Below the pieces are notes generated by a model. That model worked only from the letters and a program-made list of their open reading frames with translations, made no database searches and had not been told where the DNA came from. A stretch of 50,481 bases of DNA, from assembly GCF_000159955.1 (NCBI RefSeq), contig NZ_GG695992.1:1-50481 (forward strand), written 5' to 3'. The translations under genes and the position numbers were made by a program. Source of the stretch: Paenibacillus sp. oral taxon 786 str. D14 (lineage in GTDB: Bacteria > Bacillota > Bacilli > Paenibacillales > Paenibacillaceae). Positions 7,491 to 16,602 of the stretch are shown here, in pieces (within the stretch, counting starts at the first letter, position 1; every line of letters begins with the position of its first letter).

Positions 7491-9146
7491 ATGAAGACAA
7501 AATCCTTAGCCCGCTGGGTCTCAACCGGCCTAGCCATCGGCTTGCTTAGCACCATGCTGCTGGCATGCTCAAACGGGGGGCAGACAAACAGCGCAAAATC
7601 CAATGAAGGGGGAACAGATGCTGGCGGCAACACCTCGGTCACCGAAACGGGGGCGACTTATCCAATCCAAACCGATAAGAAGCTAACGTATTGGGGGGAT
7701 TTGACCGGGAACCTGATCGGGATTGTGAATTCCCATAACGATGTTCCATTCTTTCAGAAATGGCAGGAGAAAACCGGGGTTCCGCTCGAATTTACGGCAC
7801 CGCCGGCAGGTCAAGCCCGCGAGGCGCTGAACGTCATGCTGGCATCAGGCGATCTGCCGGATATGATCGAATACAACTTCATGAGTTTTCCCGGCGGCCC
7901 GGAGAAAGCGATCAGTGACGGGTATATTTTGCGTCTGAACGATCTGGTCGACAAGTACGCGCCCAATCTGAAGAAGTATTTAGAGGAGCATCCAGATATC
8001 GATAAGATGGTGAAAACCGACAGCGGCAGTTACTACGTCTTTCCGTTTATCCGGGGCGATGAGTATCTGCAGGTCTTCCAGGGGCCGATGATCCGCAAGG
8101 ACTGGCTAGATGAACTTGGACTGCCGGTGCCGGAAACAATCGACGAATGGACGACCACGCTCCGTGCGTTTAAGGAGAAAAAGGGAGCTGCCGCTCCGCT
8201 CTCGCTGGTCAGCAAGCCGCGCTTCTTTAATGAATCCTACAACGGAGCGTTCCTGGGTGCATATGGGGTGACTCAAGGGTTTTACCAAGAAGACGGGAAG
8301 ATCAAGTTTGGTCCTGCGGAACCCGGATTCAAGGAGTATTTAAGATTGTTCCAATCTTGGTATAAGGAAGGGCTGCTCGATAAAAATATCGCGACGGTCG
8401 ATGGTAAAGCGCTCGACAGCAACCTTGCTTCCGGAGCAACGGGTGCCACGATCGGCAACGCTGGCGGCGGGATGGGAAAATGGCAGCCGTTGATCGAGGC
8501 GAACGATCCGAAAGCAGTGCTTGTGGCAGCTCCTTATCCGGTGCTGAACAAGGGCGAGAAGCCCAAATTCGGGCAGCGGAACCAACCGTACTCCTCTGAA
8601 GGCACGGTCGCGATTACAACGGCCGCCAAGGATCCGGAGTTGGCAGTACGGATGCTGGATTACGGGTACAGTGAGGAAGGCCATATGTTCTTCAACTTTG
8701 GGGAAGAAGGCGTCAGCTACGAGTTGGTGGACGGATATCCGAAATACACCGACTTGCTCATGAAAAATCCAGATAAACTCGCGCCGGCGCAAGCGATTTC
8801 GTTATATGCCCGCGGCAGCTACAACGGACCGTTCGTACAAGACAAACGGTATGCGGAGCAATTCTTCGCCCTGCAAACCCAGCGGGATGCGATCGAAATT
8901 TGGAAGAACACCGATGTCGCGAAATACCAATTGCCGCCGATTACGCCAACGCCGGAGGAAAGCTCGGAATATGCCACGATTATGAACGACGTCAACACGC
9001 TGGTGGATGAGATGACGATCAAGATCATTTTAGGGGAAGAATCCGTGGACCAATTTGAAAGCTATGTAGAAAAAATGAAGTCGCTTCGCCTGGACCGCGC
9101 CATCGAGATTCAAACTGCAGCGCTGGAGCGTTACAACAATCGATAA
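7491..9146 (+). CDS. LplA-like extracellular sugar-binding lipoprotein (551 aa)
   Basis: A membrane-anchored solute-binding protein of a carbohydrate ABC importer. The type II signal peptide ends in the lipobox LLAC with Cys26, followed by a Gly/Asn/Ser-rich linker and a family-1-like binding fold (TYWGDLTGN at about 65, DGYILRLNDL, GPMIRKDWLDELGLP). At about 550 aa it matches the large LplA subgroup that delivers complex oligosaccharides. ATG 7491 is preceded by GGAGGGGAAGG. It is the first gene of lipoprotein-permease-permease-GH88; no ATPase is encoded nearby, as usual for this class, which uses a shared MsmX-type ATPase. A close paralogue lies at 14821. Confidence 0.9.
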   Translation: MKTKSLARWVSTGLAIGLLSTMLLACSNGGQTNSAKSNEGGTDAGGNTSVTETGATYPIQTDKKLTYWGDLTGNLIGIVNSHNDVPFFQKWQEKTGVPLEFTAPPAGQAREALNVMLASGDLPDMIEYNFMSFPGGPEKAISDGYILRLNDLVDKYAPNLKKYLEEHPDIDKMVKTDSGSYYVFPFIRGDEYLQVFQGPMIRKDWLDELGLPVPETIDEWTTTLRAFKEKKGAAAPLSLVSKPRFFNESYNGAFLGAYGVTQGFYQEDGKIKFGPAEPGFKEYLRLFQSWYKEGLLDKNIATVDGKALDSNLASGATGATIGNAGGGMGKWQPLIEANDPKAVLVAAPYPVLNKGEKPKFGQRNQPYSSEGTVAITTAAKDPELAVRMLDYGYSEEGHMFFNFGEEGVSYELVDGYPKYTDLLMKNPDKLAPAQAISLYARGSYNGPFVQDKRYAEQFFALQTQRDAIEIWKNTDVAKYQLPPITPTPEESSEYATIMNDVNTLVDEMTIKIILGEESVDQFESYVEKMKSLRLDRAIEIQTAALERYNNR

Positions 9147-9154
9147 GGAGCATA

Positions 9155-9178
9155 CGGGAGGGCGTATAGGCCCTCCCG
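9155..9178 (+). other. Stable hairpin between binding-protein and permease genes
   Basis: A perfect 9-bp GC-rich stem, CGGGAGGGC with GCCCTCCCG, 6-nt loop, without a U-tract (ATTTG follows). Such hairpins commonly protect the 3' end of binding-protein mRNA, giving more lipoprotein than permease. Confidence 0.55.
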
Positions 9179-9207
9179 ATTTGAAATGAGGTGAACCCCT
9201 AAAGCGC

Positions 9208-10131
9208 ATGAATAAACCCGTTTCCTTCAAACGCCGGTTGATCCGGGACTTTCGGTTAAACAAATATTTGTATCTCATGATGATTCCCGTCATCGCCTAC
9301 TACGTGATTTTTCATTACGGTCCGATGTATGGCGCAATCATCGCTTTTAAGGATTTTTCCCCGGTTAAGGGGATCTTGGGGAGCGACTGGGTGGGTCTCA
9401 AGCATTTCGAAGAGTTCTTCGGGAGCTACTATTTCTTGCGAGTTCTCAAAAATACCGTACTCATCAGCTTATATACGCTGATCTTTGAGTTCCCCGCGCC
9501 GATCATCCTGGCCTTGCTGATCAATGAAGTGCGCCGCCGCCGCTTCAAACGGGTCGTGCAGACCATTACGTATATGCCGTATTTTATCTCCTTAGTTGTG
9601 ATCTGCGGCATCATTACGGACTTTACGAATGCGGACGGCCTAATTAACCGGCTGTTTATGCTGCTTGGGTACGATGGTCAAGCGATGCTGCAGAAGCCGG
9701 AGCTGTTCCGGCCGATCTACGTGTTGTCGGAAATCTGGCAACGCATCGGCTGGGAATCGATCATCTATATTGCCGCGTTGATGAGCATCGATCTCGAGCA
9801 ATACGAAGCCGCTCGAATTGACGGGGCCAGCCGGCTGAAGCAAATGTTCTATATCACCCTACCCGGCCTGGTACCTGTCATCACCATCATGTTTATTTTG
9901 CGGATTGGGAACTTGCTGAACGTTGGTTTTGAAAAAATCATTTTGCTCTACAATCCGATCACCTACGAAACGGCGGATGTTATTTCCACCTTTGTGTACC
10001 GCAAAGGGTTGCTGGAATTCGGCTGGAGCTATAGCTCGGCCGTGGGATTATTTAACTCGGTGATCAATCTCGCGCTGCTCATCTCCGCGAACTACATCAG
10101 CCGCAAAGTGAATGAAAACAGCTTATGGTGA
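9208..10131 (+). CDS. LplB-like sugar ABC transporter permease (307 aa)
   Basis: An inner-membrane permease of the LplB/YteP type. There are about six hydrophobic segments, the first at YLYLMMIPVIAYYVIFHYGP, and the EAA loop that docks the ATPase reads YEAARIDGASRLKQMFYITLPG (about 194-215). It forms the heterodimeric channel with the product of the next gene, taking ligand from the 7491 lipoprotein. GAGGTGAAC lies upstream of ATG 9208. The gap from the lipoprotein gene holds a stabilising hairpin rather than a full terminator, so the three genes are probably cotranscribed. Confidence 0.9.
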   Translation: MNKPVSFKRRLIRDFRLNKYLYLMMIPVIAYYVIFHYGPMYGAIIAFKDFSPVKGILGSDWVGLKHFEEFFGSYYFLRVLKNTVLISLYTLIFEFPAPIILALLINEVRRRRFKRVVQTITYMPYFISLVVICGIITDFTNADGLINRLFMLLGYDGQAMLQKPELFRPIYVLSEIWQRIGWESIIYIAALMSIDLEQYEAARIDGASRLKQMFYITLPGLVPVITIMFILRIGNLLNVGFEKIILLYNPITYETADVISTFVYRKGLLEFGWSYSSAVGLFNSVINLALLISANYISRKVNENSLW

Positions 10132-10141
10132 GGTGGAAGCG

Positions 10142-11023
10142 ATGAAGACGGAAAGCGGTTGGATGGATCGATTATTTAATGTGGTGAATTATACCCTGCT
10201 GATTTTGCTCGTGATCGCGACCTTGTATCCGTTGGTCTATGTTCTGTTAGCCTCCCTTAGTGATCCGGCGCGCCTGTTGGCTTATAAAGGACTGCTTTGG
10301 AAGCCGGTGGGTTTCAGCCTGGAAGCCTATCGGGCCGTGCTCGCCAACCCAGGGATCGGAATCGGGTTTCGTAATACGTTGTTTATCGTCGTGTTTGGAG
10401 TGACCGTGAATATTTTCATGACTGCCCTGGGCGCTTACGTATTGTCCCGCAAAAACGTGATGTGGAACAAGGTCTTTATGTTCATCATCGTGTTTACGAT
10501 GTTTTTTGGCGGCGGCTTGATTCCGATGTACCTGATCGTCAAGGGCGTAGGTCTATTGGATTCGTTATGGTCCACGATCATCCCGTTTGCAGTCAGCACG
10601 TTTAATCTGATCATCATGCGGACGTCATTTATGGGCATCCCGGACAGCTTGGAGGAGTCGGCGAAGATCGATGGGGCGAATCACTTTACGATCCTGTTCC
10701 GAATTATCATCCCGCTCTCCATGCCCGTGATTGCCGTGATGATCTTGTATTATGCGGTAGACAAATGGAACGGGTGGTTCTATGCCTCGGTGTTCATCCG
10801 AAGCCGGGAGTTGTTCCCATTACAGCTCGTGCTCCGCGAAATCCTGATCTCGAACTCGACGGACAGTATGTCGATCGGCGCCTCCGCCGGAGACCGGTTC
10901 CAGATCGGGGAGACGATCAAATATGCGACGATCATTGTGGCGACGTTTCCGATCATGTGCATATATCCGTTTTTACAGCGTTATTTCGTGAAAGGTGTTA
11001 TGGTCGGATCGTTGAAGGGGTAA
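10142..11023 (+). CDS. YtcP/LplC-like sugar ABC transporter permease (293 aa)
   Basis: The second permease subunit of the oligosaccharide importer. The N-terminal segment (YTLLILLVIATLYPLVYVLL) and later ones give about six membrane spans; the EAA loop is EESAKIDGANHFTILFRIIIPLSMP. ATG 10142 has GAGGTGGAAG just upstream; the longer frame from 10112 would overlap the preceding permease. It is encoded 10 nt after the first permease and ends in the usual FVKGVMVGSLKG of this family, a conserved C-terminus. The length is normal. Confidence 0.9.
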   Translation: MKTESGWMDRLFNVVNYTLLILLVIATLYPLVYVLLASLSDPARLLAYKGLLWKPVGFSLEAYRAVLANPGIGIGFRNTLFIVVFGVTVNIFMTALGAYVLSRKNVMWNKVFMFIIVFTMFFGGGLIPMYLIVKGVGLLDSLWSTIIPFAVSTFNLIIMRTSFMGIPDSLEESAKIDGANHFTILFRIIIPLSMPVIAVMILYYAVDKWNGWFYASVFIRSRELFPLQLVLREILISNSTDSMSIGASAGDRFQIGETIKYATIIVATFPIMCIYPFLQRYFVKGVMVGSLKG

Positions 11024-11068
11024 TGGATGAGGGGGAAGTCCCACGAGTAAAGGTAGAGGAGGAGAAGC

Positions 11069-12199
11069 ATGACAACGACCTTAAAAACGATCAGCCAGGA
11101 GATCTGGCCGCGGTTGGAGTCCAAGGTGTCGCTGATGCGGGATTCCTTGGGATCTAAGGCTCCGCATGTTGCAGGACAAAACGGAATTTATGACGATACG
11201 AAGCTGGACTGGTGGACCTCCGGATTCTGGCCGGGGATCCTATGGCTGATGTACGACATGACGGGTGAAGAAGGATGGCGGGAGGCAGCCTGGTCTTGGG
11301 ATGAACGGTTGTTTGCGTTGTTCCAGCAGGAGAATGCTTTTGATCATGATGTAGGTTTTCATTTTTTGCCGACGGCGGTCTTTAAGTATAAGCTGACCGG
11401 CGACAAAGACGCCTTGCGGCGAGGCTTGTTTGCGGCAAACTTCCTGGCCGGCCGCTTCAACCCGAAGGGCAGCTACCTCCGGGCTTGGAACGGCAGCAAG
11501 CAAACCGGCTGGTCGATCATCGATACGATGATGAATATCTCGCTGCTCTTCTGGGCTTCCGAGGAAAGCGGCGACCCACGGTTTGCGCATATCGCCAAGG
11601 CTCATGCGGATATGGTTGTGAAGCAATTCGTGCGGGCGGACGGGTCCACCCATCACATCGTGGTGTTTGACCCCGAAACGGGCGAACGCGTGGGGGCGTT
11701 AGGCGGACAAGGCGCGGGTCCCGACTCGGCCTGGAGCCGGGGGAACGCCTGGGCGCTTTACGGCCTGACGAATACGTACCGTCATACCAACGACGCAGTG
11801 TACTTAAGTGCAGCCCAGCGGGTGGCAAATTTCTTTATCGCTAGCTTGCCTGAGGACAGCGTCCCGCCGTGGGATTTCCGGGCCATACTGGAAGCTGGGG
11901 ACGACGAGATTCCCCGTGACACCTCGGCCGGAGCGATCGCTGCCTCCGGGTTGCTAGAACTTGCCGACCAACTGGATGAACCGATTGGCCGACCGTACCG
12001 CTCTGCCGCCGAGCGAATCTTAAGCTCACTCGCTACGAATTATGCCACTTGGGACGATCCGAAGCATGAGGCCATCCTGCTTCAAGGTACGGGCCACAAG
12101 CCAGCTAATCAGAACGTGAACGTTTCGCTGATCTACGGGGATTATTACTTCGTTGAGGCGTTGGCGAAGCTCCAAGGATGGAAGCGGCGTATTTTCTAA
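11069..12199 (+). CDS. GH88 unsaturated glucuronyl hydrolase (376 aa)
   Basis: A cytoplasmic (alpha/alpha)6-barrel enzyme that removes delta-4,5-unsaturated uronic acid from the non-reducing end of oligosaccharides made by polysaccharide lyases. The two catalytic aspartates match those of Bacillus GL1 UGL (Asp88, Asp149): Asp94 in FDHDVGFHF and Asp152 in WSIIDTMMN. Other family marks are WWTSGFWPG (48-56) and the C-terminal NVSLIYGDYYFVEAL. No signal peptide. AGAGGAGGAG precedes the ATG. As last gene of the importer operon it implies that the imported sugars carry an unsaturated uronate. The exact substrate (glycosaminoglycan, gellan, xanthan or plant glycan type) is open. Confidence 0.93.
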   Translation: MTTTLKTISQEIWPRLESKVSLMRDSLGSKAPHVAGQNGIYDDTKLDWWTSGFWPGILWLMYDMTGEEGWREAAWSWDERLFALFQQENAFDHDVGFHFLPTAVFKYKLTGDKDALRRGLFAANFLAGRFNPKGSYLRAWNGSKQTGWSIIDTMMNISLLFWASEESGDPRFAHIAKAHADMVVKQFVRADGSTHHIVVFDPETGERVGALGGQGAGPDSAWSRGNAWALYGLTNTYRHTNDAVYLSAAQRVANFFIASLPEDSVPPWDFRAILEAGDDEIPRDTSAGAIAASGLLELADQLDEPIGRPYRSAAERILSSLATNYATWDDPKHEAILLQGTGHKPANQNVNVSLIYGDYYFVEALAKLQGWKRRIF

Positions 12200-12219
12200 A
12201 AAAACTTTATCTCGAAATT

Positions 12220-12262
12220 TAGCCCGAAGGACCACCTAGTCCCTCGGGCTATTTGCGTTTTG
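12220..12262 (+). terminator. Intrinsic terminator of the importer-GH88 operon
   Basis: TAGCCCGA and GGAC pair with GTCC and TCGGGCTA, followed by TTTGCGTTTTG. Confidence 0.7.
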
Positions 12263-12344
12263 TTAGGTCGCAGGACTGCTCGCAAGCGGGAATTGTCAAT
12301 CGAATTGAACTTTTTATCTATAGGCTTGGGCCGGGGAAACACGT

Positions 12345-12350
12345 TATAAT
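12345..12350 (+). promoter_or_regulatory. -10 box upstream of the membrane AraC gene
   Basis: A perfect TATAAT about 100 nt before the start at 12452, without a good -35 box, so probably weak or activator-dependent. Confidence 0.35.
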
Positions 12351-12451
12351 TAGGTCTTGATCTGATGCACCGACAAACCAACAAAACCGACGAACCGATT
12401 AACCCACTAACCTGCTTATCTACAAATCAGAAGGATACGGGGGAGGAACGG

Positions 12452-14824
12452 ATGTTGAACATTCAATCTTTGTGGCGGAAACGGGAAAGCGTGATCGTAA
12501 CCTGGCTCGTTTCGTACAGTGCAGTGTTGTTTGTGCCGATTCTGTTCAGCCTCATCATTTACGCTCAGGCCAATACAGCGTTAAAGAGCGAAATTCACCG
12601 GGCGAACGATTCGTTGCTGAAGCAAATGCGCTATACGATCGATACGCAAATCGATTTGATGAAGCGGCTCAATATGGAGATGACTTGGAGTCCGAACCTG
12701 CAGACCTTGATGTATTCAAGTCAGTCTGACGCCGAAGCACCTTACACCGCTTACCAGCTCGTCAAGGAGTTTCGTCTGTTCAAGACGTCGTACGCCACGA
12801 TCGATGAATTTTACGTCGTTTGGAAAAAAGGGGATGCGGTTCTCCGGGCGGGGAATATCCGGGATATCCCCACCGCCTTTCATACCATTCACGAGACCGG
12901 GGCCATCAGTTTAGAGACTTGGAAACGCCTAGTTTTGGAAGCGGATACAAAACACTTTGTTGTGCTCCCTCACCTCAATGCGGGGCACGCGGAATCCTCC
13001 ATCGCTTATGTCACGCAGCTGCCAGCTGATCTGAACGGGCAAGAGACAGGGACGGTCGTGGTGATGACGGATACGAGCCGGTTCCAACAGGCCCTTGAGG
13101 GGATCTCCGGCTTCAGTGATGGTCTGCTGCTGATCCTAAATCAGAATGACGAGGTGCTGATGACCAATCGGGATCCTGCCGATGAGCTGCTTCCCTTTAT
13201 GGATGGCAACCGCGTAAGGCTGGATCGGGCGAAGGTCGGGGAATCGGAGCTGTTCTATATGGATTCCGCGGTATCCGATCTCAAATATGCGTTGATCATC
13301 CCGAGCGGGTTGTATTGGGAAAAAGCCGTGAACGTCCGCAATTTTACGTATATCAGCATTCTGGTCAGCCTGCTTGGCGCCGGCGTGCTGACGTGGTTTT
13401 TCATGCGTCGCAACTATTCTCCGATCCAACAGCTGGTGGAGTCGTTGAAGGACAAAACGTCGCAGTCTGTACCTGGAGAACCCAATGAGCTCCGGTTTAT
13501 CCAGAACATGATCCAGCGGGCCGGGAGCGAGAAGAATGAGATTGCCCAGCAACTCCAGAAGCATCAGCAGGTGCTTCGTTCGAATTTGATTTATCGACTG
13601 CTGAAGGGGAAGACCGACCCGCTTGTTCCTTATGAGGAATCGTTCCGTTCCTTTCAGATGCCGCTGTATTCGCGGGATTTTGCCGTTATTTTATTTGTGA
13701 TCGAAAATGAAGATCGGCTCTATGACAAGTTGCCTGGCGTGGGATTAAGCGAACGGAGCAAACTGATTCAGCTGATCATCTCCAATGTGGTCGAGGAACT
13801 GGTTGCCACGCGAGGACATGTGGGCTATGTTGCGGAGGTCGACGAGATGATCGTATGCCTGGTGAATTTGCAGGCGGATTCCGTGACATGGAGCGAGGAT
13901 TTGAGAGCGATTGCGGCGGAAGCCCAGCGGTTCTTGGAGCGTTACGAGATGGAGCTGACCATTTCGTTCAGCGGCCGGCATCCATCATGGATTGGTATTC
14001 ATGAGGCGTATCAAGAAGCGGTGGATGCGATGGAATACAAGATGGTATTGGGGAAGAAAGGGATTATTGCTTACGGCGAGATCCATCGTGAGACGGCAAA
14101 TGGCATGTACGGGTATGATTATCCGCTGCAAACCGAGCAGCAGTTGATTAACTTCATCAAAGCCGGCGATGCCGAACAGGCCGGTCATTACATGAATGAG
14201 ATCATGAAGCGGAATTTGGAGAAGCCGGTGATGTCGCTTAACGTGGCCAAATGCCTCATGTTTAATTTGGTAAGTACGATGATCAAGGTCATCCATGAAC
14301 TAGGCGGACATGAGGATGATTGCCGGCTGGCCGATTATCCGCTGTGGATCGACGAGGTGCTGGCCTGCGATACGGTACAGGAAATGCAAAGCGCTCTGCA
14401 AGGCTTGTTGCATGAGGTCTGCGCATTTGCCGCCGACAAACGTGCAAGCCATCTGTTGAGAGAACGAGAGGACTCGCTTCGCAGCCTGATCGAGAAAGTG
14501 ACGGCGTATATCGCGGCACGTTACAACGACGCCAACTTAAATGTGAATGCGATTGGCGATCATTTTGGGATGAAAGGCAGTTACCTCTCCAAGCTTTACA
14601 AGAATCAGACGGGAGAAGGCCTGCTGGACAGCATCCACCGATGCCGAATTGAGAAGGCGAAGGAGCTCATGCGGACGCAATCGGAATCGATCAGCGAGCT
14701 GTCTAAAGTGGTGGGATATAACGATGCAGCTACGTTTATTCGGGTATTTAAGAAGTACGAAGGCATCACGCCTGGCAGATATAAAGAGATCAGCGGCATG
14801 AATGGGAAGGAGGTTACGGTATGA
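12452..14824 (+). CDS. Membrane-anchored AraC-family regulator with extracytoplasmic sensor (790 aa)
   Basis: A one-piece transmembrane sensor-regulator common in Paenibacillus. A membrane helix near residues 15-40 (VTWLVSYSAVLFVPILFSLI), an external Cache-like region of about 250 residues, and a second helix (ISILVSLLGAGVLTWFFM) at about 295-315 are followed by a cytoplasmic linker and a C-terminal AraC HTH pair (HFGMKGSYLSKLYK, then VVGYNDAATFIRVFKKYEG). GGGGGAGG precedes ATG 12452; the longer frame from 12365 overlaps the leader. Its stop overlaps the lipoprotein start at 14821 (ATGA), so sensor and binding protein are made together. It probably senses an external sugar and activates transport and degradation genes of this locus. 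Confidence 0.88.
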   Translation: MLNIQSLWRKRESVIVTWLVSYSAVLFVPILFSLIIYAQANTALKSEIHRANDSLLKQMRYTIDTQIDLMKRLNMEMTWSPNLQTLMYSSQSDAEAPYTAYQLVKEFRLFKTSYATIDEFYVVWKKGDAVLRAGNIRDIPTAFHTIHETGAISLETWKRLVLEADTKHFVVLPHLNAGHAESSIAYVTQLPADLNGQETGTVVVMTDTSRFQQALEGISGFSDGLLLILNQNDEVLMTNRDPADELLPFMDGNRVRLDRAKVGESELFYMDSAVSDLKYALIIPSGLYWEKAVNVRNFTYISILVSLLGAGVLTWFFMRRNYSPIQQLVESLKDKTSQSVPGEPNELRFIQNMIQRAGSEKNEIAQQLQKHQQVLRSNLIYRLLKGKTDPLVPYEESFRSFQMPLYSRDFAVILFVIENEDRLYDKLPGVGLSERSKLIQLIISNVVEELVATRGHVGYVAEVDEMIVCLVNLQADSVTWSEDLRAIAAEAQRFLERYEMELTISFSGRHPSWIGIHEAYQEAVDAMEYKMVLGKKGIIAYGEIHRETANGMYGYDYPLQTEQQLINFIKAGDAEQAGHYMNEIMKRNLEKPVMSLNVAKCLMFNLVSTMIKVIHELGGHEDDCRLADYPLWIDEVLACDTVQEMQSALQGLLHEVCAFAADKRASHLLREREDSLRSLIEKVTAYIAARYNDANLNVNAIGDHFGMKGSYLSKLYKNQTGEGLLDSIHRCRIEKAKELMRTQSESISELSKVVGYNDAATFIRVFKKYEGITPGRYKEISGMNGKEVTV

Positions 14825-16491
14825 GTGGAAATCGAAAAAAGGTTCGGACTCTTACAAACCGGGGGCTCGCGACGGTGTTGATTCTGGCGTTATTTGTCCT
14901 GCTGAGCTCTTGTGATTCCAGTGCGGGACCCTTCCGCGGGTCATCCGCCGCTTCGGCAGCGAATCCGCAGGAGGTACAACCGGGCGGAAATCATGCGCAG
15001 GATCAACGGTTGACGCTCACTTACTGGGCTGAGCTCAACGGAAATGCAGCCAGCATTAAATCCAAGTTCAGTGAGGTTCCTTTCTTCCAAGAATGGCAAC
15101 GGAGAACCGGGGTCCAGCTCGATTTCATCCAGCCTCCCGCCAATCAAGGGAAGGAGGCGATTAGCGTCCTGCTCGCTTCCGGCGAGCTGCCGGATCTGAT
15201 CGAGTATGAATGGATCAATTATCCGGGCGGTCCGGAGAAGGCGATCAACGACGGGTATATTCTAAGGCTGAATGAAATCTTCGACCAATATACCCCTCAT
15301 TTGAAAAAATATCTCCAAGCGCATCCCGAGATCGATCTCCAGGTTCGTACCGCAAACGGAAGTTACTACGCCTTCCCATTTATTCAGGGTGAACCGCGGC
15401 TTCGCACTTACCAAGGCCCGATCATCCGCAAGGATTGGCTGGATGACCTTGGGCTTGAGATTCCGGAGACAATCGAGGAATGGCATGATGTGCTGAAGGC
15501 GTTCAAAGAACGGAAGGGAGCAGAGGCTCCGCTCACCTTCCTTGGCGTACCCAATCCGTTGTTTGGTATCGAAGGCGGGGGATTCGTTGGCGCTTTTGGG
15601 ATTAAGAAGGATTTCTATCAAGAGCAGGGGAAGGTCAAATTTGGCGCCATCGAGCCGGAGTACAAGGCGTTTCTTGCACTGTTCCGCGACTGGTATCAGG
15701 AAGGGCTTATCGATCCCAACCTTGCTGCAGTGGACTCGGAAACCCAGGATACAAGCATGATTCTCGGGCGCAGCGGCGCCAGCATCTGGAACGCCGGGGC
15801 GGGAATCGGGACTTGGTTGCCGGTGATGCGAGCCCGGGACCCGAAGGTCGAACTGGCGCCGACGCCTTATCCGGTACTGAAAAAGGGGGATCGTCCGAAA
15901 TTTGGTCAACTTGCTCCGGTCGCGGGAGTCAGCGGCAGTGTTGCGATCTCAACAAGCAATCAGCATGTGGAGGAATCGGCCCGGATGCTGGATTATGGTT
16001 ACAGCCCTGAGGGGCATATGCTGTTCAACTTTGGGATCGAAGGGGTTAGCTATGAAATGAAGGACGGTTATCCAGCTTATACCGACCTCATTTTAAACAA
16101 TCCGAACCAGTGGGCTCCATCACAAGCGCTGGCGATGTATACACGGGCTAGTTATTTTGGTCCGTTCGTGCAAGATGTACGGTATATGGAGCAGTATTAT
16201 GCGTTGCCAGAGCAGCAGGAGGCTGCCCGGCTGTGGTCCGACACGGACGCTGCGCTGCACATCTTGCCGGTACTGCCGAAGACCGAGGAGGAGAGTACGG
16301 AGTTTTCGGTCATTATGCAGGACGTGAACCGCCTCGTGGATGAGATGTCGCTTAAGATCATCTATGGGATGGAGCCGCTGGATGCGTTTGAAGGTTACGT
16401 GGAGCAAATCCACGCCATGGGGATCGACCGGGCGATTCAAATCCAACAACAGTCCCTTGATCGGTATAACGCGGCATTATCTGCGAGATGA
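14821..16491 (+). CDS. Second LplA-like sugar-binding lipoprotein, without own permeases (556 aa)
   Basis: A lipoprotein with signal peptide and lipobox LSSC (Cys31), then a solute-binding fold. It is obviously paralogous to the 7491 product: both share blocks such as DGYILRLN, GSYY.FPFI, IRKDWLD.LGL, KF.AYPV/PYPVL and nearly the same ending. Unlike its twin it is coupled to a regulator (4-nt ATGA overlap) and followed by a secreted enzyme, not by permeases. It may feed the 9208/10142 permeases with a different ligand, or serve as the sensing partner of the membrane AraC protein. That choice is inference; the family call is firm. Confidence 0.9.
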   Translation: MSGNRKKVRTLTNRGLATVLILALFVLLSSCDSSAGPFRGSSAASAANPQEVQPGGNHAQDQRLTLTYWAELNGNAASIKSKFSEVPFFQEWQRRTGVQLDFIQPPANQGKEAISVLLASGELPDLIEYEWINYPGGPEKAINDGYILRLNEIFDQYTPHLKKYLQAHPEIDLQVRTANGSYYAFPFIQGEPRLRTYQGPIIRKDWLDDLGLEIPETIEEWHDVLKAFKERKGAEAPLTFLGVPNPLFGIEGGGFVGAFGIKKDFYQEQGKVKFGAIEPEYKAFLALFRDWYQEGLIDPNLAAVDSETQDTSMILGRSGASIWNAGAGIGTWLPVMRARDPKVELAPTPYPVLKKGDRPKFGQLAPVAGVSGSVAISTSNQHVEESARMLDYGYSPEGHMLFNFGIEGVSYEMKDGYPAYTDLILNNPNQWAPSQALAMYTRASYFGPFVQDVRYMEQYYALPEQQEAARLWSDTDAALHILPVLPKTEEESTEFSVIMQDVNRLVDEMSLKIIYGMEPLDAFEGYVEQIHAMGIDRAIQIQQQSLDRYNAALSAR

Positions 16492-16602
16492 TGGTTGGAT
16501 TTGGATAAAATGGCAACGCGAGTGGCGTTATTGAGCATCGATAAACAAGCTTTCTCGCTCTACAATCGGGGGTGAATCCCATATACAAAGGAGGAAGATG
16601 AT

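Noticed and set aside
15262..15909. Minus-strand frame of 215 codons within the second lipoprotein gene
   Set aside because: The plus-strand lipoprotein is a clear family member; the antisense frame has no recognisable motif or start signal.
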